This document shows, one piece after another, positions 12,188 through 24,300 of a stretch of 64,000 nt of DNA (positions are counted from its first letter, which is position 1; every line of letters begins with the position of its first letter). Source of the DNA: Neospora caninum Liverpool (taxonomy: Eukaryota > Apicomplexa > Conoidasida > Eucoccidiorida > Sarcocystidae). The DNA is taken from positions 4,234,812-4,298,811 of the forward strand of contig NC_018398.1 in the NCBI RefSeq assembly GCF_000208865.1, read 5' to 3'. The position numbers were made by a program, and so were the translations under genes. A model generated the notes under the pieces. It did no database searches. It saw nothing but the letters and a program-made list of their open reading frames with translations, and was not told the origin of the DNA.

Positions 12188-15100
12188 CTATCGAGAGAGA
12201 AGCACAAAAAAAGGCGGGGGCGGGCCGAGACAGGCTAACGGATCTACAACGGGAAAACTGAGACTTTCGCACGGAATGGAGGCACCCACCGCTGCCAAAC
12301 CGATTTCGCGGCTCAATTCTTCTTTCTCCTTCCCCTTGAGTGCTAAAGCAGCGAACTCTGGAGCCATCTGGCCGCCTCCTCGTGCCCAACGCTCCCCTTT
12401 CTGGGGAGCAACGGCAGTGAACATACAGCTCATATCAGGCTCTGTGACGAAAGGGAAGGAAAACCGTCCCACAACCTTCAAGGATCCTTCCGTGACGTAG
12501 CTGTCATCGCCTTCTTGGCGTCCTTGCCGTCCAGCTCGGTAGCCTTTACGCACTGGAACAGTAATCACCTGAACACCGGAGGCAACAACCCTCTCAAGAA
12601 TGCTCGAGTCCGTACAGTGAGGCATGTGGTAACTCTTGCCGCATCAAGATGGTGAAACGCATACATTCAACGCTCCCGCGGAGGCGATTAAGATGCGCCG
12701 CGAACAAAAATGACTTCTGCTCAACAATACCTTTGTGCGCAGTAGAGATGACTGAATGTCGATTGTTTCCTCAAAACACATGCAGGAGCGATCTGAGCAA
12801 CTCCAGGCAGAACTGTCTTGAGTGGTGACAAAATGCGGAGATATTCTCAGTTCCTTCCATCGACTCGTAGCTCATTCACTCTAAAGGTTTTCCATCAGCG
12901 GCTCTGTAACCGGAAGACAAGCTTTTTCGCGCACGCGCCGATGTCGCTGGCTAAACCGGCAGAGTTGTGTGGTGCGCGGCCAAAAAACATCCATCCAGTG
13001 GTACAGCCTCCGCGTACAGCCCTCGGCTGGTCTCCAACGCTGTTTGCTCAGGACTGCATCTATCGACTGCCGGACGTTCGACCTATCCAACTACGACCAG
13101 AACAGATAGTTCGGACTGTCCAAAACCTACGCACACGCTGATACTCTCCTCTATCTCCTAAAGCGGGACGCAAGCTGTGGAGTGGCCAGCGCATGGTGGT
13201 TCTCTTTTTACGTCCACGTGGGATGAGCGCTCGCGCTGGTCTGCACGCTTTCCCTTGGACGTCGCCTTCAAGCGCGTCACCGCCCAGTGCCTTTTAACCT
13301 TTTCTTCGCGAGTGACACGTGCGCGATCTCGTGTCCCCGGAGCATCACCTGCTTCTGAACACGGCTACGACGACCCCTAGCTGTGTCTGTACACCGGATC
13401 CACGCCCACTCAGTATGCCTCGCTCGGCTCTCTCGCGGCACTGCGTTCTCGCCCTCCAGCTCTTCTTCACACGCGCCACTACTTTGTATCTTTCGCCTGC
13501 AAAACATTCGTGCTGCTGCCGGTAGCCGTTTGCCCTCCCACGTTTACGGCACGCACCTTCCCCTTACCATTTCGCCTTTCGCTGACCAGCTCGTGAGCGC
13601 GCCGGTCATGTGGATGACATCTCCGGGCTGGAGCTTCCCTTTGACCGCGCGGATGAGGCCCTCTTTTTCTTCATCGGAGACCGCGGAGTCGGCCTTGTCT
13701 CGCTCACCCGCCGCCTCGCCACCGCTCGCGGCTGCGCCGTCCGGCTCGCCTGCGCACTCCCGCCTCAGAAACGTCAGGGGCAGAACCAGGACGGCAGACG
13801 CCGAGGCGTCCGCCACCATGTAGTGCGCCCTGTGCTGCTCGAGGGTGTGCGACAGCGGATCTGGGAGAGGCCGCAAGAGCATGAACGTCAGAGACAGCTT
13901 GTGCTGCTCGGGTCGCAGACTGCGAAGCGGCGTGGGGGCCGAACACGGCGACGTGCCCGCGAGAAAAGGTACCTCGTGGGGGGAGGAGACGCCGCAGTTT
14001 GCACTCGCTTGCAGGTAGTCCAGGGGCGAGGAAAGGAGAGGAGGAAAGAAAAGAGCAGTTCGGAGCTTCTTCGCAGGGAAGGAACTCGAAAGAGCGGCGG
14101 GAGACGAGGAGACAGCCGGCCCGACCGTGGGGACAGACAGCGCTGGAGCAGAGCTGCCCTCATCTCTCGTGCAACCGGACACTCTCGGCCCATCTGGTCG
14201 GTACGATTGGCGCGCTGCGGCGGGAGGATACGAAACGGAGGCGTTTTTGTTTTCCTGGTCACGAGACTGCCACGTTGCACGCGAGAGCGACGGGCGGCGC
14301 TCCTGCAGAGCGCCTGCCTCCTCCTGTCTCCCTCGTCCCACTTCAGCCACTCTCTGCATTCCTTCTCCTCGGCCTTCGCCTCCACGGTAGGGCCGGTGAC
14401 TCCTGTCCTCCTCTCGCGCCGGTCTTCGCTGATTTCCCGATCTGGATCGACTCTCCCGATCGGCGGAAGGAAAGCGCGAGTGAGAATGCGGAGGTTCGGC
14501 GGACGCTGGAATCCGAGCTTGTTTAGTTCCCCGCGGGGGTGACGGCAGCCGCCGCCCTTGGAGCGTGGAGGATCTGTACCCAGGTTCGTCCGCTGTGCTT
14601 TGCTGCGAAGCGACACTGCCGCTCGCCTCTCTCTGCGGTCTCCCGCCGACGGCCGCACACCTGTCTCCGCTCCGCCGTGGGTGCCCGGGCTGTCCTTCCT
14701 GCCTCACTCTCTCCGCCACTGCGGCTGCGTCAGAGCCAGGCGGGACGCCCGCGGAGGCATGCGCGGGGAGAGAAGACGCAGATGCACGAAACGCCGGTGG
14801 GAGTGGAGACGGAGGCGGAGCGCCCGCGTGGTCTGGTGGACGTACACCGTAACGGCTCGATGCGTTCGGCGCTGACTGAGGCAGAGACGACGCAGGGGGT
14901 GACGACGGGGGGAGAGCCGATGCCGGCTCGGACACAGGCGGGTGCACAGCTGCCGGCGCGCGATTGTGATTGGGTGGGAAGGCAGGGCGCGGGAAACTCG
15001 CAGTCGCAGCAGCGTTCGCAGGGCGGCCTCTCGGGGCGTCCTGGCCCCGCTGCGCAGACGAGGGAAGGCTGGCAGACGACTGATACCGATCGTCTTCTCT

Positions 15101-16081
15101 CCCATGAAATGCATGCGACTCCCCGTACGCCAGCATCCCGCCCCGGGAATGTGCTTGACTTCTGCCCTCGTCCGGTCGCTCTCGCGAAAGAGAGGACTCG
15201 CCACGGCCCTCTCGGCTCCGCGCTTCCTCAGCGAAGCCTCGCGCCCTTCGGGGCGGGCCTTCTATGTGGCTGACGCCACGTCTTTCCCGGTCGAGCGAGG
15301 TCTCCCGCGCAGCGTCCGTTATGTGGTAGCTCTCTTCCCTGCCAAGACTCGGGTCCGCCGAGCCGGGCAACCGACGCGGAGAGCCTTCGCGTTCTCGGTC
15401 TCTTCTGTCAGGCAGTTCGCAGCCTCGAGAAGAGGAGAGAGAACGTTGGAGCCGCTGCGTCGCTGTCGACCGAGACGAGTTCCAGTCCGCGTTCTCACCT
15501 GCAGTGTGACGATGCGAGGACGCCGAAGGGGCGACCGGAGAGTTGCTGCGTTTCTGCGCCCTGCGCTCAGGCACCGGGGCGTCGACCCCTTCCCAGCCTG
15601 AAGAGGAACGGAAAGGCAGGAGCCCTGGTGGGAACGGGTGAGACGGCCGGTGAGCTGGGGGAAGCGCCGCCACATGGGGAGGCAGAAGTCTGCCTTGGTC
15701 ACTTGGACGGGCACTCTTTTCTGGAGGGTAACTGCGTTCTCGGTCGAGGGGCCGGGCGCCTTCGCCAGGAGGGGGGAGACGGTGAGGTGTGCGGGCCAAC
15801 TCACCCGCGAGCGGCGGGACGTACACCCCGCCAGTTTGAGAAGGAAGGAAACTGACGTTTTCTGGAGGGAGACTGGCAGGAGGGTGCGGCGAAAGATGTG
15901 TCGGAGAATGCCCCTGGACAAAGTGCGGGTGGTGAGAGTACATGCCATCGTGGACAGATGGGACCAGAAATCCGACATCTGTAGAGACGGCCGAACCAGA
16001 CACCTGCACCAGGAAACCTTGGTGAGGCGCTGGACCCGCGGGAAGCCGTCCCCTATGGGGGGGGTAGTGTGGCCTCGACAT
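12188..16081 (-). CDS. Pro/Arg/Ser-rich protein with C-terminal SOSS-B/hSSB-like OB fold
   Basis: Exon 1 runs from the ATG at 16081 (MSRPHYPPHRGRLPAG) to 13568, where the donor is ATG|GTAAGG. The frame is open further upstream only from a TTG. A 999-bp intron leads to exon 2 at 12568 (acceptor GGTGTTCAG|GTG) and a stop at 12188. Both junctions are phase 0, giving about 964 residues. Residues 1-720 are low-complexity (RERE, PPSSPP, SRERP) and probably disordered. From about residue 725 the sequence follows the single OB fold of human SOSS-B1/hSSB1: KLSLTFMLLRPLPDP, MVADASASAVLVLPL, LQPGDVIHMTGALTSWSAKG, then across the splice VITVPVRKGYRAG and EGSLKVVGRFSFPFVTEPDM, which parallels the family's (L)QKIGEF(C)MVYSEVPNFSE strand. 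The family binds ssDNA/RNA and joins the Integrator-like SOSS complex. The order is unusual, since the human protein has its OB fold at the N-terminus. A further donor (G|GTGGGT) near the end could change the last ~35 residues. Confidence 0.72.
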
Positions 16082-18301
16082 TGAGGCGGGGCGGGGGAGC
16101 GGGGGGGACAGGTGCGCGAGCGGAAGTCCAGATACACCGCGCCACGGAGGAATTTGACGGGATATGGGGAGAACTAGACGATAGCAGCCCGAGGACAAGA
16201 CGAGAGGACAACGGAGCGAGAAAGAGAGGAAACAAATCAGGACGGGAGAAGACAGGGAAGGTAGAGCGCGGCGATGGTACGTTCAAGAAACGGACAGAAG
16301 TGAACAGATGAAGACTCACAAAGACTCAGCAGACCTGAAAACGAGTGGATACAAGAGGTGAAAAAAGCTGGGGAAAGGCGAGAAAGCAGACTGCTGTGCT
16401 GAAACTGGAGAAAACGAGAAGAGACACGTACACGAGCTCGCAAATGGCGGCCGTACTCTCGTGGCCGCGGTGAGAAGCCGTTGGGCCCTTCTTTTAAAGG
16501 ATGTGATTTTTAGCGAACAGCCTCTTCCATAATCCGAAGAAAATGAGGATTTCCTGGATTCCGTCACTCTCAAAGTGTTTTGAAATCAAGTGGTTGCCCT
16601 CCAGTTCGTGTATATGTCGTCCGAGCGAGCGAAAGGTCCAGAAGGTTTGCGCGGAGGTAGTGGCCTGTCTGCGCCGATGAAACATAAAAAGTCTCTCTTC
16701 TAACTCTTGGGGAGACGAGGAAAAGAGGAGTGCGAACTTGGTCTGGTCGTTTCCCTGGAAAAGAGACAAAATTGAAGAATAGGCAGTGACACCGTTTCGT
16801 GCCGGTCACGCAAGGCCGACGTCTGTCCGCCCTGCTCTGCCACGAGACAGGACCGCCGTGAGGCGGTCTTGGATGGCAAAAAAGAGCGATACTGAGGGAA
16901 AAGTCGCGTTTTCCTGTCTCTGTAGCATAAAGTCGCATCCAGAAGTTCCCTTTCTCCCTGCGTTTCTGTCATCTTCGGCTGGGTACCCGTGCATGCAGCC
17001 AAGCAGGCCGAGCGGTCAGCAGCGGAGGAAAGTGCTAGGCATTCAGGTGTCCGTACACTTGAAAGATGCGCACGTTACTCCTCAGGATGAAAAGCAATTC
17101 GCTACTCAAGGAGAGCTGTTTCTCGCTGTGGCTGCTAGAGCTGGCTTTCTTTTTTCAGAGTCAAGAAGAACACTGCAGGACGGTTGGCGTTGCCACTGTG
17201 TCGAAGCACGACTGCTCTCTTTTTCCCGAGAGAAGTGCCGTGCGTGCAAGTCACCGCTCGGATCTTACGTGACGCTCGTCTCTCGAGCTTCGACCCTGCC
17301 ACACGATTTGGATCGATTCTTCTCAAGCAGAGAACCAAAACAACATAATACGGCGGATTTCTTCCTTCCGCTTACTCTTTCTTTCGTCGTGCGTTCTGGA
17401 CTTTTCTCTCTGTCGTTTCGGGAAGCCCGCATATGTGCATCTGCCTAACAGCGACCGCCTCTCAAAACTTCGCGCCAGCCGCGGATAGCGCACAAAATGA
17501 GTTTTCCCTTAACCGATTTGCAAGTCAGAGAGAACTTTTGAAAGTATGGTGAGTAGATTCAGATGAGTTTAGCGAACACATCTCTTGTACGCCCAGATTC
17601 TGCTGAAACATGCGCCCTCCACTCACGACTTTTTACAGAGGCCGGCAGAACCAATGGGATATAGATGGGCGAACAAGAGCCCGGAAGTAGTAAGACAAGC
17701 AGAAGTCGCAGAGAGGAACAGCAGCTCTGCTCCTCCCTCTCGCTGCAACCGCTCGAGTTAACCTGCTTTTAAGACTTCTCTTTTCCCCCGAACAAGCTTC
17801 ATCGGCCACACGGATTAAGTCGACTCTGGCGGTGCCGTTGTGTAGCTTGTGGGCGGCGCCTTTCTCATCAGGCCCTGTGTCGTGTTTTCTTCATTTCCTT
17901 TATCTTCCCGTCCTCATTCCTTCTTCCGTCTGTTCTCGTTTCTCTGCCATTCTCTGCCTGTTCAGTCTCCTCCGACGTGTCGCGTCCGTCATGCGGCTGC
18001 GCGTCTGCCGTTGCTTCGCTGCCCCATCACGCGCGTCCTCATTTTTTCTTCTTGAGTGTCTCCATCCGGCCTCAAAGTCGCACTTTCTGGTCAACTAGTT
18101 TTCTTCACCTTTTCCCTTTTTCGATTCCTACTTTCACTCGGCTGTTTCGCTCGCCACTCGTCCCGTCTCTCCGGTGGTAGCGACTCCTCGCCGTGACCGC
18201 CGTTCTCACGAGACGGGCTCTTCGCTCTCTCCGTCGCTGTTCCTCGCCCAGCTTCTGGGATCGTCTCCTCCTAAAGTCTGGATCCCCTTTCTTTTTTCCC
18301 C
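16082..18301. other. Divergent intergenic region (shared promoter zone)
   Basis: The OB-fold gene reads leftward from 16081 and the ERCC8-like gene rightward from 18302, so these 2.2 kb should hold both promoters and 5' UTRs. The 17.8-18.3 kb part is strongly pyrimidine-rich on the plus strand, which is common in 5' leaders of this lineage. Frames of up to about 220 codons show no domain and no coding look. Confidence 0.5.
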
Positions 18302-21300
18302 ATGCTTCCGAGCGCCTCAGACTCTGCGCTCCCGCAGCCCAGCGAAGGCCGTGGCGCTCAGCTATCAGCTGTCGAGGAAGACGCTCGTCCTCGAGAAGAG
18401 GAACAGCTGGTTTTTTCCTCGCCCATCTTCGATACTTCCTGCTCTTCTTCGTCCTGTTCCTTTTCCCCTCTTCCTCCAATTCCTTCCTCTAGCGCCCCTT
18501 CTTCCTTGTCATGGCCCTCGTCGTCGACCTACGCCGCTTCGGAGTCGCCTCCCTTATGTGATCTTGCTCCGGTTCCTTCTCTCTCGCCTTCCGTCTCTTT
18601 TGCCCCGGCGTCTCTCCCGTTTTCTCTTGGCGCTTCGCGTGCGTCGTTTTGCGCCTCTGTCGTCTCACACGCGTTGCCGCGTGCCTCTCCGTCTGTCTAT
18701 CGTCTGGCGAGTCGCCCTCCCGCCGGCCCCGCCTTCTTTTCTTTACTTTGGGATGTCTCGTCTGAACAAATTCCCCGTCCTCTGCCGCCAGTCTGTTCGC
18801 CTGCTCTGCTTCCCTTGCACCATACGTTTTCCTCCTTCTTCACTTCTCTTGTGGATCCAAATGCCTCCCAGACAGTCGGGGCGCAAGTCTCCAGCAGCCA
18901 TGGCCCCTCCACTCCACGCGTAGCGCTGGAAAGGGAGCGCGGGAGCTCTTCGGCTGCCTTTGCCTCGGCGGCTTCTGCCTCCCTTTCTGCCGCTCCTTCT
19001 CCGTCGCGTTCTCCTTCGCCTGTCTCGTTTCCTGCAGACACCTGGCTTGGCTGTGTGGGAGGCTGTGGACAGCAAGAAGCAAGAGAGAAGAGGGGCGAAG
19101 AAGAGGGCCGAGAGGAAAAAGGGACGCGCACCGCGCCTCGGAGTTTCGCGGCGCGGCTGTACAGACAGCAAGATGTGTGGCGGCGCGCGCGAGGCGTTTC
19201 CGGGAACTTGTTCATTGACCATTTCAGACAGCAACGCCTGGGGGAAGTCCGACTGAACGAGCTGTCCTATTTCCTTGAGGTATGGACAGGACAGAGGAGC
19301 GGTGCCTCGCCAAGACGTGCGCTAGCAGTCGCCAAGCAAAAGATACCGAGGACGAGAAACAGAGGAAGGGAACGCACACGCCCTGATCGCGACAGCGCAT
19401 AGCTTTAAGCTTGAGGAACTCCAGAGACCACCGAAAGCACAAGTCAAAGACGGGAATACACAAGAGACCGCAATCGGAAAAGGACCCAACCAAGGGGACA
19501 TGTGACGGGTGAAACCCGTAGGTTCGGTGCCCCATTTTTGTTCCGTTCTCTTCCTTTCGTTTTTGTCTCTCTGTTCCTGCGAATCTTCCGATTTCTTTCT
19601 CCCGCCTGCCTCCGGTGTCGTCCAGGGTTCTTCGGCGCCTTCTTCTCTTGATCTCTGTTTCTGTCCTCTCCTGTGCAGACGTGCTATCTGCGGACCCTCG
19701 GCGTGAGCACGAGTCGCGGCCTGTGGAGCAACCACACTGCGTCGATCACGCGCCTGGCTCTGGACCACACTGGGTAACCTTTTCTCGACTTTGCCTGTCT
19801 TTTTCCTCACTGTGCGCTTCCCGCCACGGCGCAGCAAACATACGGCCGCGACGCCTCCCAACAGATGTTGGACCGATAACTCAGCGACACGCGAGGGAGA
19901 AGCCCTCGGCTGGGGCGACTGTTTCCACTGGCTCTTGCTGCCCTGCTTGCCTCTGTTGCCTTCCTTCCGTTCGGCACCTTTTTTCCTCGCGTGCTGCGCG
20001 CTGCCGGCGTCGGCCTCGTGAGGAGCGTACGTTGGCAGCGTTACGCCCCTTTCTACCGGTGTCGAGTGAAATTCGTGAACTCCTCGTGTTCGTCCCCGCG
20101 GGTCTCTGCGTGTGCGCTCCGACTCTTCAGACGCTTCCTGCTGAGTGGCAGCGTGGACTGCCGTGTCTCACTCTACGACCTCGACGCCGACATCCTGCAC
20201 GCACTCAACGGCGGCCACGGACCAATCACGCGTCGCCTGCCGCTGGGATTTGTCACTCGCCGAGAAAAATCGAAGTCAGAGAAGCCGAAAGAGAAGCGGG
20301 AGAAAGAGAGAAGAGGGCGAGGGGCCAAGAGAGGAGACACTGGATCACCTCTGCGCGTGTTTCTCACTGTTGAGTCACGCAAGCGGCACCGGCGAAAACC
20401 TTGCACTCTCTGGTGCAGGCGTGGGGGCGCGAAAGGTGTCTTTCTGTTTCTCGGATTTTTGCGTCGACCTGCGTTGCCTCGTTTCGAGGACGGGGCCTAC
20501 AGGCGAGATGCCGTGCCTCCGCTGTTCCCTGCTTTTCCGCAGACCGCCGAAACGCATTCTCCACCCCACGCACTGCCAGTCGCGTCTTCTGCCGCTGCCG
20601 GGCTCTCTCGTCTCTCCGCTTGCTGGCTCCGATTCGCGCCTCTCCGCCTCGTCCTCTTTTTCCTCTTCCTCGTCTTCCTGTGGAGCGAGAAGAGGAGTCG
20701 GACGAGGACACTACCAACGTGTCACGACTGTCGCTTGGCTGCCGGTCGATAACGGTCTCTTCGTCTCCGCAGGCCTCGACCCCGTCGTCAAGGTGAGGCT
20801 GCACACAGCGGAAGTGCCGAGAGAATGAAGCCTCCGCCGAGGGTTGCGCGGCAGGGTGTGAAGCGGCAGAGCCGGAGGCTCCCTCCACGCCGGACCTCGA
20901 GAATCCCCACTCTGGACTAGCCTTTCGGTGATACCTCGGGTCTGGAAAAAGAGCTCCTAGAGCCCCTCCCATGGGCCGGATAAAGGACCGTGGAAATGCA
21001 CCACCAACGCGCATCCATGGATATATATATATATATATATATGTTTTTATATCTATATGCATGCGTATATTCATATTCAGGTTCATATATATATATATAT
21101 ATATATCAATTTCGTGGTCGAGGGAAAAAGTGAGACATGAGAAGAAAGAATGGACGAGATCGGTGTCTACATGTGCCGGTATCTCTTCATGAAGATACAG
21201 AGTACGTATTTTTGCGTAGGTAGTTGCTGGTAGTGGGGAACGAGAGGAGAGGCGGGCGCGAACGAGCGAGAGTGCCCGAAGCGGTGAAGAAATGTGGAAC

Positions 21301-24300
21301 GGCCGGAAACGCCCAAGCTTTCGCGAGCGCTTGCTCATATGTCTCTCACCAGCAGTGGTGCCTTGAAACGCAGAGAGAGTGGTATATGGACGCGAGAGAC
21401 GTTCAATGGCGCGCGCTTTCCTCTCTTTGTGCTGTAGGTCTGGGACACCCATGCTTGGGAATGTGTGTATGACATCCCTCTCGGCACACCAGTTCACTGC
21501 GCGGCCTTTTCCTCTTCTCTCTCGTCTTGCCCCGGAGACGCGTCCTCTGGAAAGTATCAGCCCTTCGTCGAAAATAGAAGCGAAACGGCGGCTCTTCTCA
21601 CCCCCCTCCTGGCATGCGGCGGAGGAAACGGAACTCTTCAGCTCTGCGATCTGCGCCTTGCAGCCCCCACGCTAACTTTGCTCGGCCATCAAGGTAACCC
21701 CCCATCAGGAAAAAGAAAGTTCGTTTTTCTCAGTCATACCGGTGGGTACGAAGCCAATTGCAATATCGAATGCCATACCTGTGTGCATATGTGTTGTAGA
21801 TGCACTGGGCTGCTTAAAAGACGCTTCGCAGTTTCGGTCAAACAGGCAAATGCATCCAAACGCATCAGAGTCGCGACCGTCCATCTGTGTCTTTCTACGT
21901 TTGTGTGCGCCGGTTGGGCGTTCGCGCCGACAAAAAACGCCGAGATATGACGCTGGGCTGCATGTGCGCGAATCGCGGGGCGTCGGCGCCGGCATGAAAT
22001 TCGTCTTCTTTGGGAGAACGCGTTTTTTTTCTTTTCCACTCCATTGACAAGGGGCTCGGCGGCAAACCGCTGGGTAAAAAGCTTCGACGTCGGAGTCTCT
22101 GTTTTCGCGAAGCAACGCATGCAACCGCCTTCTCGCTCTTCTCCTCTCTGCGTGTCTTTGCAACGCCCCTCCTTCTCGCCGGCTTTCAAGGCCCGGTGCT
22201 GAGCGTTTGTTGGCATCCGAGGCGTCCTTTCGAGATCTTTTCTGGCGGCCAAGACGGGTGAGGTTCTCTGAAAGGCGCACACGCAAAATAGGGACTGCAG
22301 ATTCTATTCTCTCTGTCTGTGCACGCCTCGCGTTCCACTGGTTCTTCCAGAAGGCGCCTCACAAGGCGTGTGAGGGGACAGAAAGAGTGACCTCCCTGTA
22401 TCTCTGCAGAGCTCAATGCGAATATCTGGATCCCTGCACACATGCTTCTCCACACACAGACATGTCCACAACGATCTCTATCGCTCTTTCTAGAATTCCG
22501 TACATGCCATACCTATCGAACACGCCTCGACACCTCATTTGCCTACGTCTCACGATTCCCTCTTTCTTATCTGTCGACGTCTTCACTCCGAAAAAGCGTC
22601 TCTTTTGGCCGTCCCGCGTCACAACTGGGGCTGTCCGAGCTCAGAAGGGTCAATGTGCGTATAGCTCTGTTGCGATGCATAGACACGTGTTTACGTATCT
22701 CACCCAGGTACCTCCCGAATCAGAGAAGGTGAATCCATCTGAGTGTATCCGTTGTACCCTATTGCGTTCAGCTCTGTCGTGTGCCTGGTCCACCTTGGTT
22801 TTCTTGCTTTGCGATTGCGCGTGTTTTCTCTTTAGGACTATGCGAACGTGGGATATTCGGCAGGGCGATGCTTCCCTCTTTCAGTTCAATCACCTCGTCC
22901 CTGATCGCGACTTCCTCGAAATTCACGGCACGACGCTGCCCGCCGACCAGGGCCCTTCGCAAGATGATCTTTTCGACGGTGCGCACCGGCGACACCCGCG
23001 GTTGCGGCGCATTTAACCTAATTTCCGCGTCCCTCTTTCTGGCTCCCTGAGATGTGCACACCTATACATCAACACAAACATACATATACATATATATATG
23101 CATGTATATCCATATACGCATTCATATATATATATATATATATGGTTTCATGGAAGTATAGGTTCGTCTATGCATTGATCTGCATTTCGAAAAAGTCTCT
23201 CTTTATGGCAGACAGGGCGTCATCAGTTGTCACAGTGTGGGGTGCCGCTTTGGCATAGCTCGTGAAGCTGCAATTCTGACGGGTCGTTCGTTTCCGCTTT
23301 TCGAAACGCGTCAGTGTTTATCTGAAGATTGTTTTTCTTCAGCATTGCCGTCTCGAGGCGCATCCTCGAGACAACCACTCCCGGCGAAGACAGAGACACA
23401 AGATTCTACCTCCCGACTTCGGTCTTCTTCGTCATCTTCGTCGTCACTTTCGTCCTCCTCTCCCTGTGCCTCTTCGTCCTCTTTTTCCGCTTCTTCCTCT
23501 TCCTCGGCATCGTCTTCGGTGTTCGGGTGCGCCATACCTTCTCTGGACGAACTTTCAGAGCTATGGCAGGAGCATCCCGCTTCTTCCTCTTCGTCCTCTT
23601 CGTTTTGTTCATCTGCTGCGCCTTCAGCTTCTCAAAGCGAGTTGCAGAGGCGCCGCCGTCCTCCGAGTTCCTCAGGTCGAACTGGTGCATCATCTCACGA
23701 CACCGTTCCTCCTGCTTCCTCTTCTTCCTGGCCGATCCGTCCGGCTGAGATGGAGCACGACGAAGAAGAAACCGCTAATGCGTGGCGCATCCTTCTAAAC
23801 TACAGGTCGACAAAGGCACTGTCTTCCTCTTCTCCCTCTCCTTCCTCTTCTGTGCGTGGAGTGTCGGGCTTCTCTGTGTCTTCCTCGCGTGCGCACCATG
23901 TGCGGGTAGACAAGGTGTCTCAGCCAGCGGAACGGGAAGTGAAAACTTCTTTTTTCCGACGCGCGCCTCTTCAAGAACGCGAAGAGCAAGTCGGGTTGGG
24001 AGGGAAGTTCGCAAATCCTTCAAAAGAGGATTCGGCTCCTCGCTTCCGAGTCAAGCGAAGAAAAGGTGGAGGCGCCTTGCTCCCCTACATGCCGGCGCTT
24101 GAGCTCGTTTATCGCCCACTGGTAGCTGAACAGGGACAGCGAGAAGAGAGAGAACAGAAGCCAAGTTGGACGGAGGCAGAGCGAAGGAAGGCGAGAGTGC
24201 GTGGAGACGCGGGCACGGAAGCATGCGACGCTTCTCGGCCTCGTCATTCTCAGAGAGAGGAAGGGGAACGAGCGGACGCTGTATCTTCTCGGGAGGGTGG

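Noticed and set aside
12818..13141. Small plus-strand frames within the OB-fold intron
   Set aside because: Short, without domains, and inside an intron whose borders join the OB fold in frame.
16082..16198. N-terminal extension of the OB-fold protein
   Set aside because: The frame is open but begins with TTG; the first ATG is at 16081.
16786..17448. 220-codon plus-strand frame upstream of the ERCC8-like gene
   Set aside because: No domain, no partner exons, and overlapping frames on the other strand; better explained as promoter/leader DNA.
20971..23230. TA-rich tracts as replication origin or CRISPR-like arrays
   Set aside because: They are simple microsatellites in introns with no spacer structure, and similar tracts recur in other introns of the window.
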